The position numbers were made by a program, and so were the translations under genes. This document shows positions 5,697 through 11,629 of a stretch of DNA of 11,629 bases, piece after piece (position 1 is the first letter of the stretch; the number at the start of each line of letters is the position of its first letter). The DNA is from SYOC01 sp050185455 (GTDB taxonomy: Bacteria > Desulfobacterota > Binatia > Bin18): the NCBI GenBank assembly GCA_050185455.1, contig JBFWZL010000174.1:1-11629 (forward strand), in the 5' to 3' direction. The notes beneath the pieces were generated by a model. That model did not search any database. It was not told the origin of the DNA and saw only the letters and a program-made list of their open reading frames with translations.

Positions 5697-8447
5697 TTAT
5701 TGAGAGGAATTCCTGTAACTCGAAACAAAACGGCCCGCAGACATTGACCGTCTTCCCCATTTCTCCAGACCAATAATGACGTACACGCTCAATCCGATGG
5801 CAGTAATACGCAACCAAGCGTCGACTCCAATAGGGGCGCTGTGGAAGAGATGATTCAGAATGGTTGAGTAGGTAAACATTATTTGCAGCCCAATCATTGA
5901 GAGTGCACCCAAAATCGCCCAGGGATTAGAAAACACACCGAGCGCGAACATGGAACGGGTCAGGGAACGACAATTAAAGAGATAAAACAACTCGCCCATC
6001 ACCAACATATTCACCGCCACGGTTCTGGCTTCGGCCACCTCGGCGCCTTGCCGCACTTCCCACAGAAACAAGCCAAACGTCCCTGCGAGCAGTAGCATAC
6101 TCACCAATACAATACGCGTCACCAGTGTCATCGAGAGAATCGGCGTTTGTGGATCGCGTGGCGGCCGTTCCATAACGTCGGCTTCTTTCGGTTCGAACGC
6201 GAGCATTAACCCCAGCAGCAGCGCCGTGGTCATATTGATCCACAAGATCTGCACTGGCAGGATCGGAAGCACCATCCCTGCCGCAATGGCCGCCATGATC
6301 ACCAACGCCTCGCCTCCGTTCGTTGGAAGCGTCCAGGTGATAAACTTCGTGAGATTGTCGAACACGCAGCGCCCTTCCTCCACTGCCGCTTCAATCGAGG
6401 CAAAGTTGTCGTCCGTCAGCAGCATATCCGCCGCTTCTCTGGCGACCTCCGTGCCTGCCATACCCATGGCGATGCCGATATTCGCCTGTTTGAGCGCCGG
6501 CGCATCGTTCACGCCGTCCCCGGTCATCGCCACAATATGGCCGCGGCGTTGTAAAGCCTCCACGAGGCGTAGCTTTTGTTCCGGAGTGACACGGGCAAAC
6601 ACCGCAACGGTTTCCGCCGCTTCCACGATCCGGTGATCGTCGAGCGCCGCTAGCTCTATCCCACTGAGTCCTGGCGTCTGCGTAGCATGGTCGAGTCCGA
6701 TGGTTTGTGCAATCGCGGTGGCGGTGAGCACATGGTCGCCAGTAATCATCTTGACGGCGATTCCCGCCGATTGGCACTTCTCTATCGCCACAATGACTTC
6801 CGGGCGCGGGGGGTCGATCATGCCTTGCAGCCCAAGAAAAATGAGACCATCCTTCAGATCCGTATGGTGCACGGCGTGCTTGTGGACGTCGACAACGCGC
6901 TTTGCAAAAGCGAGGACGCGCAACCCCTTGGTCGCCATCGTACTCACCGCCTGTTCAAGTGTCTCACGCACTAAGGGTATGGAAGCGCCTTGCCCATCCA
7001 GCATCGCTACGCACCGCGCCAGAATGACCTCCACGGCGCCTTTGATATATATGACCCCTTCTTCTCCTTTCGTGTTTCTGTGCAAGGTCGCCATGTACTG
7101 ATGTTGGGATTCAAAGGGAAGGACATCGATGCGCGGCAGGTCCTGTTCCACGGTCGATGGCGACAATCCGGCTTTCCGAGCCACGGACAGCAGCGCTCCT
7201 TCAGTCGGATCGCCCTCCACGCTCCACCGGTTCTCTTTCTCCACCAGCGAAGAGTCGTTACAGAGAAATCCCGCCAACACACATTCGCGCAGCGCGGGCG
7301 CGTGCGAGAGCATCACTGGCTGTTCCGCGCGGAGAATCTGACCGCTCGGCGCATACCCCGTCCCGCTGACCAAGTAGAGATGATCCCCTGCATAGATTTC
7401 TTGTACGGTCATCTGGTTTTCCGTCAACGTGCCGGTCTTATCGGAACAAATCACCGTTGTGCTACCAAGGGTCTCCACTGCCGGCAACTTGCGGATAATG
7501 GCGCGGCGGCGGGCCATGCGCGACACACCAATCGCCAGGGTAATCGTGATCGCCGCCGGGAGCCCCTCTGGAATTGCTCCCACCGCCAGCGCCACCGCCG
7601 CCATAAACATGGCGAAAGGCGATTCCCCACGCCACAGGCCAATCGCAAAAGTCGCCGCCGCGAGCGCCAGAATGACATAGAGTAGCAAATGACTGAATTC
7701 TTTGATTTTGCGGGTTAGCGGAGTAGAGAGTTCCGTGGTCTGAGCAACCAGTTGTGAGATGCGACCGGTTTCGGTTGCATTCCCAATGGCTACCACGATG
7801 CCGGTTCCCTGTCCGTATGTCACCAAGCTCCCGGCATAAGCCATATTGACCCGATCCGCGAGCGGCGTCTCTGACGGCAACGATTTACTTTCTTTGGTTA
7901 CGGGTACGGATTCTCCAGTCAGCGCGGATTCATCCACTTGGAGGTCTCGTACTTTTAGCAAGCGTACGTCAGCGGGCACTTTATCGCCTGAAGCCAGGAG
8001 GACCACATCACCCAACGTCAGTTCACGAGAAGGGATGCGCCGTTTTCTTCTATCGCGCACCACGGTCGCCTCAGTAGTGACGATACGCGTCAGGGCAGCA
8101 ATGGCGCCCTCGGCTCTGGATTCTTGGATGAAACCAACCACGGCGTTGACCAACACAACGGCGAAAATCACTCCGGCGTCCACCCATTCTTGTAACAGCG
8201 CGGTGATGACGGCCGCCGCCAACAAGATGTAGATCAACGGTTGATGGAATTGCAGCAAGAAATGCACCCACGCGCTCCGCCGCTTTTGTGCGGTAATTTC
8301 GTTGGGACCAAAACGCGCCTGGCGCGCCACCGCTTCCTCCGCCGTCAAGCCGATCTCCGGCTGACCGCCAAGCAGCTCGATGACCTCATGCTCTAGTAAA
8401 TGGTGCCATTGTTTCTCAAGCAACGTCTCCATTGCAGTGTTGAACAT
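5697..8447 (-). CDS. P2-type cation-transporting ATPase (CtpF-like)
   Basis: The 916-residue membrane pump uses ATP to move a cation across the inner membrane. Domains in order (residues from the ATG at 8447): N-terminal cation-ATPase domain (about 15-80), membrane helices 1-2, actuator with TGES (177-180), helices 3-4 with PEGLP (293-297), phosphorylation motif DKTGT with Asp336, nucleotide domain with KGA (469-471), hinge TGDGVND (642-648), then six C-terminal helices. Helix 5 has NGGEA (Asn710, Glu713), as in calcium pumps. Helix 6 reads LWINMTTALLLGL: Asn738 matches the calcium-pump Asn, but the usual Asp four residues on is Ala. This WINMTTA...LGLMLAFEPKE signature is that of the CtpF group, for which calcium export is reported in mycobacteria. 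The start is the ATG 9 nt after AAGGAG (8462-8457); an upstream GTG at 8465 would overlap that site. No P1B metal-binding domain or CPC motif is present. The universal stress gene lies 151 bp upstream. Confidence 0.95.
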   Translation of the reverse strand: MFNTAMETLLEKQWHHLLEHEVIELLGGQPEIGLTAEEAVARQARFGPNEITAQKRRSAWVHFLLQFHQPLIYILLAAAVITALLQEWVDAGVIFAVVLVNAVVGFIQESRAEGAIAALTRIVTTEATVVRDRRKRRIPSRELTLGDVVLLASGDKVPADVRLLKVRDLQVDESALTGESVPVTKESKSLPSETPLADRVNMAYAGSLVTYGQGTGIVVAIGNATETGRISQLVAQTTELSTPLTRKIKEFSHLLLYVILALAAATFAIGLWRGESPFAMFMAAVALAVGAIPEGLPAAITITLAIGVSRMARRRAIIRKLPAVETLGSTTVICSDKTGTLTENQMTVQEIYAGDHLYLVSGTGYAPSGQILRAEQPVMLSHAPALRECVLAGFLCNDSSLVEKENRWSVEGDPTEGALLSVARKAGLSPSTVEQDLPRIDVLPFESQHQYMATLHRNTKGEEGVIYIKGAVEVILARCVAMLDGQGASIPLVRETLEQAVSTMATKGLRVLAFAKRVVDVHKHAVHHTDLKDGLIFLGLQGMIDPPRPEVIVAIEKCQSAGIAVKMITGDHVLTATAIAQTIGLDHATQTPGLSGIELAALDDHRIVEAAETVAVFARVTPEQKLRLVEALQRRGHIVAMTGDGVNDAPALKQANIGIAMGMAGTEVAREAADMLLTDDNFASIEAAVEEGRCVFDNLTKFITWTLPTNGGEALVIMAAIAAGMVLPILPVQILWINMTTALLLGLMLAFEPKEADVMERPPRDPQTPILSMTLVTRIVLVSMLLLAGTFGLFLWEVRQGAEVAEARTVAVNMLVMGELFYLFNCRSLTRSMFALGVFSNPWAILGALSMIGLQIMFTYSTILNHLFHSAPIGVDAWLRITAIGLSVYVIIGLEKWGRRSMSAGRFVSSYRNSSQ

Positions 8448-8598
8448 CCGTACATTCTCCTTCACTATCGGTGATGCCTTTGCAATGATGACTCATAGAG
8501 TTCTCGTAAAATATTCACAGTAAGCTGCTAGGCATTTGTAGGAGCACACTACATCATGCTCGTACGGTTCAAAAAACCTATTGTTGTGTACTCGGTGT
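8448..8598. other. Spacer between stress-protein and ATPase genes
   Basis: This 151-bp stretch codes for nothing recognisable. It holds a short inverted repeat, GAGCA / TGCTC (8542-8546 and 8557-8561), without a U-run, and an AT-rich patch on the minus strand (GAATATTTTACG, about 8518-8507) that could belong to a separate ATPase promoter. I find no convincing -35/-10 pair or strong terminator, so co-transcription of the two genes is possible but not shown. Confidence 0.5.
8457..8462 (-). promoter_or_regulatory. Ribosome binding site fixing the ATPase start
   Basis: AAGGAG on the minus strand, 9 nt before ATG 8447. The in-frame GTG at 8465 directly abuts it and is therefore unlikely to be the start. 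Confidence 0.75.
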
Positions 8599-9486
8599 CT
8601 ACGGCAGTTCAAAGTGAACCGGACCGGACCGGGTTACCAGGACATCGCTCTTCACCTCGCGTAATACGTGCTCGGCAACGCTACCCAGCAAAATATAGGG
8701 GAGGCCGGAACGGCCGGTAGTCCCAACAGCTATCAGATCGGCGCGTAACCGTTTGGCCGTCTTCACAATGACATCGGGAGCCCGTCCATATTTAAGAATA
8801 CGGCTCACGGATCTGTCGCGACAGTTGACCTCACGGAGAAACGTCTCCAGCTCTTGCCGCGCCGACTGCACCCATTGTCGGCGGGAGCGCATGAGCTCTG
8901 AGGCCGTAGCTCCACCTCTTCTCAGCTGATCTTCAAACCCGTGGTAGACATGAAGGATATGCACCTCCGCTCGAGGTGCGAGCTGCAGAGCGAGTTCCAA
9001 CGCCAGCCGGGAGTCCTCAGAGAAATCTACCGTCACCAACACCCTCCGATAGGATCCTTGGGGTGTTTGTTTGACAACCAATACTGGCCGATCCCCTTTA
9101 CGTACGATCTTCTGAGCGGTTGTTCCGAAGAAAACATCTTTGATGAAATGAGCCCCATGGGCGCCCACGATAATCAGGTCGGCCGCTTCTTCCCGAGCGT
9201 GACGGATGATCTCCACAAACGGCTTGCCAATCACGACACGAACAGTTACAGGTTCACTACATTGAGGAGAGAGACCTGCAAGTATTTGACGTAGAGCATT
9301 TTCATTCGTGGCGGCGGCCTGCATTTCATCTCGTGCCCCGTCTTCCATTACATGGAGTATGGTTAGCGTGGCTTCGTGTTCTCTAGCAATCTGAGTTGCG
9401 CGCGCCAACGCTTTCTCTGCTCGGGATGATAAATCACTTGCGACCAGGATTTTCTTCAAACTCGACATATTCGACTTTTCAACCAT
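8599..9486 (-). CDS. Universal stress protein with tandem USP domains
   Basis: The 295-residue protein consists of two UspA folds and is probably cytoplasmic. Domain 1 (about 10-139) starts KKILVASDLS, with Asp18, and carries the ATP-binding pattern G-2x-G-9x-G-T (Gly108, Gly111, Gly121). Domain 2 (about 147-287) starts RRVLVTVDFS, with Asp154, and has G-2x-G-9x-G-S (Gly255, Gly258, Gly268). Both domains therefore look able to bind ATP, unlike many tandem USPs where one half is degenerate. Such proteins respond to starvation, redox or energy stress. The start is the ATG at 9486, 7 nt after AAGGAG; longer in-frame starts to 9534 would lie inside the candidate promoter. Pairing with a CtpF-like ATPase recalls M. 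tuberculosis Rv1996-ctpF, which supports a shared stress/ion role. Confidence 0.94.
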   Translation of the reverse strand: MVEKSNMSSLKKILVASDLSSRAEKALARATQIAREHEATLTILHVMEDGARDEMQAAATNENALRQILAGLSPQCSEPVTVRVVIGKPFVEIIRHAREEAADLIIVGAHGAHFIKDVFFGTTAQKIVRKGDRPVLVVKQTPQGSYRRVLVTVDFSEDSRLALELALQLAPRAEVHILHVYHGFEDQLRRGGATASELMRSRRQWVQSARQELETFLREVNCRDRSVSRILKYGRAPDVIVKTAKRLRADLIAVGTTGRSGLPYILLGSVAEHVLREVKSDVLVTRSGPVHFELP

Positions 9487-9493
9487 CGGGATT

Positions 9494-9499
9494 CTCCTT
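9494..9499 (-). promoter_or_regulatory. Ribosome binding site fixing the stress-protein start
   Basis: AAGGAG on the minus strand, 7 nt before ATG 9486. It rules out the GTG at 9534, which falls within the promoter-like dyad. Confidence 0.8.
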
Positions 9500-9516
9500 A
9501 CGCAGCAACCTCCAGA

Positions 9517-9548
9517 ATGACACTCTAGGTGCACTCCTCCAGAGTCAA
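9517..9548 (-). promoter_or_regulatory. Candidate MerR-family-type promoter and operator
   Basis: On the minus strand TTGACT (9548-9543) is followed after 20 bp by TGTCAT (9522-9517, 4 of 6 matches to -10). Between and overlapping them lies a dyad whose ends are ACTCT and AGAGT (outer limits 9545 and 9522) with GTGCAC near its centre. A stretched 19-20 bp spacer filled by an ACTCT...AGAGT dyad is the known design of promoters controlled by ZntR, PbrR, CadR and related MerR-family activators; the left half, TTGACTCTGGAG, is the same as I recall for the E. coli zntA promoter. The right half is less well conserved and the dyad is 24 bp rather than 22. The predicted start near 9510 gives a short leader to ATG 9486. 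The match is seen; regulation by a MerR protein is inferred, and no such regulator is in the window. Confidence 0.42.
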
Positions 9549-9774
9549 GCGTCGTTCAAAACACACCAATACGCCCCCATGAGCCGTATGAGCGTATGCA
9601 AGGGAAGCGTAAGCAAAACAACCAACGATGCCGCCGGAGCGCCGCCGACGATCACGTTTATTTGGATGTGAGCAACATTGGAGTGGGTCTCTCTGACGTT
9701 TTTAGACGGCGCAACATTTGGGGTTGCTCTCCCCATTGCGCCCTGCGCGGAAAGACGGCAATGCATCAAGGCCA
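9549..9774. other. Non-coding spacer before the stress-protein promoter
   Basis: No gene is recognised. A short GGGG / CCCC inverted repeat (about 9718-9737) and a GGCGGC direct repeat (minus strand, about 9624-9642) are visible. One minus-strand frame (9778-9545) is open for 77 codons and its ATG overlaps the CorC-like stop as ATGA, but it has no ribosome binding site and no recognisable domain, and its end runs into the promoter candidate, so it is not called. Confidence 0.5.
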
Positions 9775-10716
9775 TCATCCCGGCGCGGGCCGTGCGGGCG
9801 CGACGAGCACCTTATCCACGCGATGAATATCCATATCCACTACTTCGAAGCGAAACCCTCCCCACTCAAAATATTGACCGGCGGAGGGAATATGCTCCAT
9901 ATACATCATGAGGAAGCCGCCTAGCGTCTGGTAATATCCCCGTTCCTCTCCCGGGAGCTGAGCCAAGTGAAAGATTTCTTTGAACTTCTCCACCGGCAAC
10001 ATGCCGTCGAGTAACCAGGACCCATCTTCCCGCTGTAGAACTTGAGGGTCGAGCGACTCACCACGCTCAGGAATATCGCCGACAATCGCCGCAAGCACGT
10101 CGTTAAGCGTAAGTAGCCCCTTGATTACCCCATATTCATCTACTACGAGCGCTATCTGTTCATGTGTCCGTCTGAATAGTTTCAGTGCTCTTGACACATG
10201 GAGGCCCTCCGGAACAAAGGCTGCCGGTCGCAGTAATACCCGCAAGTCGATCGGCTGACCCGCCAGGCTACACGCAAGCAAGTCTTTCACGAGAACAATG
10301 CCCAGTGCGTTGTCGAGATTTCCTTGCCCCACAGGAAAATGCGAGTATGGACAGTCAGCGGTCTTGTACCGTATTTCCTCAAGTGAGTCATGGACATCTA
10401 GCCAGACAATATCCTTTCGTGGCGTCATCAATACGCTCACGTGTTGGTCGTGCAGCCGAAACACGCTAGCAACCATGTCTCGTTCGGTTTCCGCAGACGT
10501 CCCAGCCAGCGCCCCTTGTTCGCTCAAGACGTTCATCTCCTTTTCCCTGATGGGCGCTGCAGTGGCAGGACGGAGGCGCAGGGTCGTGCGCACAAAGGCA
10601 GTCAAAAAATTCAACAGTCGTACTAGCGGCGAAGCAAGCGTGGACAACACGCGCAGCGGCGCAGCAACAAGAGAAGCAATTGGTTCGGCGTTATTCAGCG
10701 TAAGTCGTTTGGACAT
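9775..10716 (-). CDS. CorC/HlyC-type CBS-domain protein lacking its membrane domain (5' truncated)
   Basis: The 313-residue frame holds a tandem CBS pair (about 92-148 and 155-212; VSVLMTPRKDIVWLD, YSHFPV, LALVVDEYGVIKGLLTLNDVL type motifs) and a C-terminal CorC_HlyC domain (about 225-308). Family members couple these to an N-terminal CNNM/DUF21 membrane domain and are implicated in magnesium/cobalt export or tolerance. Here the frame opens with SKRLTLNNAEPIASLVAAPL, which matches the end of DUF21 (usually GELVPKRLALNNPERIA...), so about 150-170 residues of the membrane domain are missing. Upstream is the stop of the MFS gene, 54 bp away. Unlike the other genes it has no AAGGAG; only GGTGAG precedes the ATG. 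A soluble product similar in size to E. coli CorC (also without DUF21) could still be made by coupling to the MFS gene, but a decaying gene is more likely. Confidence 0.85.
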   Translation of the reverse strand: MSKRLTLNNAEPIASLVAAPLRVLSTLASPLVRLLNFLTAFVRTTLRLRPATAAPIREKEMNVLSEQGALAGTSAETERDMVASVFRLHDQHVSVLMTPRKDIVWLDVHDSLEEIRYKTADCPYSHFPVGQGNLDNALGIVLVKDLLACSLAGQPIDLRVLLRPAAFVPEGLHVSRALKLFRRTHEQIALVVDEYGVIKGLLTLNDVLAAIVGDIPERGESLDPQVLQREDGSWLLDGMLPVEKFKEIFHLAQLPGEERGYYQTLGGFLMMYMEHIPSAGQYFEWGGFRFEVVDMDIHRVDKVLVAPARPAPG

Positions 10717-10717
10717 T

Positions 10718-10733
10718 CACTCACCCACTCACC
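10718..10733 (-). repeat. 8-bp tandem duplication at the broken end of the CorC/HlyC gene
   Basis: GGTGAGTG occurs twice in tandem on the minus strand, just before the ATG at 10716. Taking out one copy would join the upstream frame (codons for SLIVGE, about 10749-10732) to the downstream SKRLTL frame, recreating G-E-x-x-x-K-R as in the family's GELVPKR, although with a TGA at the first x. This looks like a frameshift scar with further decay; the reconstruction is inference. Confidence 0.45.
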
Positions 10734-10770
10734 AACAATTAGCGACCGAAAGGACTGATTATTGCCCGTT

Positions 10771-11629
10771 TTAATGTGTCGCTCCTTTCTGCACAACACT
10801 AGCGGGAGCCCTCGTATCCAGCGTGATGGGACGAATCGGCACAACGAACAAGATCGCCGCACAGACCGCGCCAACCGCCGTCGCCACAACAAAGGGCAAT
10901 GTCCAATCACCGCTCTGCGCGAGGAGAAACCCGGCAGTCATTGGGCCGAAAATCCCGGCAAGACTTCCCAGAGTGTTAATCAGACCAAAAATTGCCCCTG
11001 CAACATGTGGATTGAACTCTAAAGCGACCGTCGTGTATCCAGCGATCGCGCTAGCAAACAGAAAATAAAAGAGGACCAACAATAGTATGCAGGCCGAAGC
11101 TGAAGGCACGAGCACCACACCTAAAAGGAACGGCAACGACAGGGCAACTCCGATTCCAGAGAACCGAGCCCGAGCAAATTGCGGACTCCAACCGGCGCGC
11201 AAAAGTCGATCAGAGAGTACGCCGCCGCCGATGAGACCGACGAAACCAGCGCCGTGCACGGCGATACCGATGACTCCCATCGCGCCTAGAGAAAATCCTC
11301 GACCTTCGACCAGATAAGCCGGAAACCAGAACAAGAACATCCACCCCACATACGCAAAACACATGTAGCTTAACGCGAGAATAAGCAAAGAAGGATTAGT
11401 AAAGACTGCTCGTAAGGGGAGGGAAGCTATAGGTTTGGGAGGTAAATTGCTGGCAATATACTGGCGCTCTTCCTGACTGACACGAGGATGGGCGTCAGGA
11501 GTATCGGTAGCGTACCATAACCAAGCTATTACCCACACAAAGCCGAAGACGGCATTGACATAAAAAACCATCGGCCACGAAGATTGAAGAATAATCCAGG
11601 TGGTCAAGGGATACGCCAGCATCTGTCCC
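10771..11629 (-). CDS. MFS transporter, anion:cation symporter type (partial, 5' end outside window)
   Basis: The 3' part of the gene, about 285 codons, is present; the frame remains open to the right edge (residues GQ precede the first visible Met at 11622). It covers the end of the N-terminal six-helix half and the whole C-terminal half of a major facilitator carrier. The FYVNAVFGFVWVIAWLWY helix followed by DTPDAHPRVSQEERQYI is the central-loop signature of the ACS family, which imports organic anions such as hexuronates, aldarates or tartrate with a cation. GGGVLSDRLLRAGW (loop 8-9 motif) and FGLINTLGSLAGIFGPMTAGFLL in helix 11 also fit. The substrate cannot be predicted. The gene ends 54 bp before the truncated CorC-like frame, without an obvious terminator. 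Confidence 0.9.
   Translation of the reverse strand, partial: GQMLAYPLTTWIILQSSWPMVFYVNAVFGFVWVIAWLWYATDTPDAHPRVSQEERQYIASNLPPKPIASLPLRAVFTNPSLLILALSYMCFAYVGWMFLFWFPAYLVEGRGFSLGAMGVIGIAVHGAGFVGLIGGGVLSDRLLRAGWSPQFARARFSGIGVALSLPFLLGVVLVPSASACILLLVLFYFLFASAIAGYTTVALEFNPHVAGAIFGLINTLGSLAGIFGPMTAGFLLAQSGDWTLPFVVATAVGAVCAAILFVVPIRPITLDTRAPASVVQKGATH

Noticed and set aside
6990..7685. Plus-strand frame of 231 codons opposite the P-type ATPase
   Set aside because: The ATPase on the other strand carries every catalytic motif; this frame is low-complexity Arg/His-rich with no recognisable fold.
8448..8465. GTG at 8465 as the ATPase start
   Set aside because: The AAGGAG that serves the ATG at 8447 lies inside this extension, and no other ribosome site precedes the GTG.
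9545..9778. Minus-strand 77-codon frame with a hydrophobic tail, starting in ATGA overlap with the CorC-like stop
   Set aside because: It has no Shine-Dalgarno although every clear gene here has one, no recognised family, and its 3' end enters the stress-gene promoter. Conservation in relatives would be needed to revive it.
10695..10910. Minus-strand 71-codon frame spanning the MFS 3' end and the CorC junction
   Set aside because: Most of it is an out-of-frame reading of the MFS gene. Only its last codons (SLIVGE) may be a DUF21 relic, and they are reported with the truncated CorC-like gene.
1..11629. CRISPR arrays, tRNA or rRNA genes, insertion sequences, phage genes
   Set aside because: Spacers are short (under 300 bases) and show no regular repeat-spacer pattern, cloverleaf, transposase motif or terminal inverted repeats.

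Overview
The window is an ordinary bacterial chromosomal stretch of moderate GC. Every gene I can support lies on the minus strand. The intact genes whose starts are visible each have an AAGGAG-type Shine-Dalgarno site 5-9 nt before the start. An E. coli-type dihydroxy-acid dehydratase, Tat signal peptides, a Uma2 remnant and purine-rich spacers suggest a Gram-negative-like, possibly deltaproteobacterial or related uncultured lineage. That placement is inference and is not tight.

Reading in the direction of transcription (right to left): the 3' part of an MFS transporter of the anion:cation symporter type runs off the right edge. Only 54 bp after its stop comes a CorC/HlyC-type CBS-domain protein that has lost its membrane (CNNM/DUF21) domain. 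A spacer follows, ending in a promoter that resembles the targets of MerR-family metal regulators. It appears to drive a two-domain universal stress protein, followed by a full-length P2-type cation ATPase related to mycobacterial CtpF. Next come a small Tat-exported SnoaL/NTF2-fold protein and a two-domain sulfurtransferase. These four genes (about 9486 down to 4160) form the most coherent unit: a putative ion/stress-response cluster, although the 151-bp gap before the ATPase leaves room for a second promoter.

Further left are ilvD (branched-chain amino acid synthesis) with its own leader, a decayed Uma2 nuclease fused to the end of ilvD, and a Tat-exported class V aminotransferase with its own candidate promoter and operator-like dyad. 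Polypurine/polypyrimidine tracts flank the aminotransferase gene on both sides.

I see no CRISPR array, tRNA, rRNA, insertion sequence or phage gene. No wholly new system is evident. The items most worth checking are the MerR-like promoter before the stress-protein/ATPase pair, the missing membrane-6 aspartate in that ATPase, and two genes (CorC/HlyC and Uma2) that both lost their 5' ends immediately behind an intact upstream gene.
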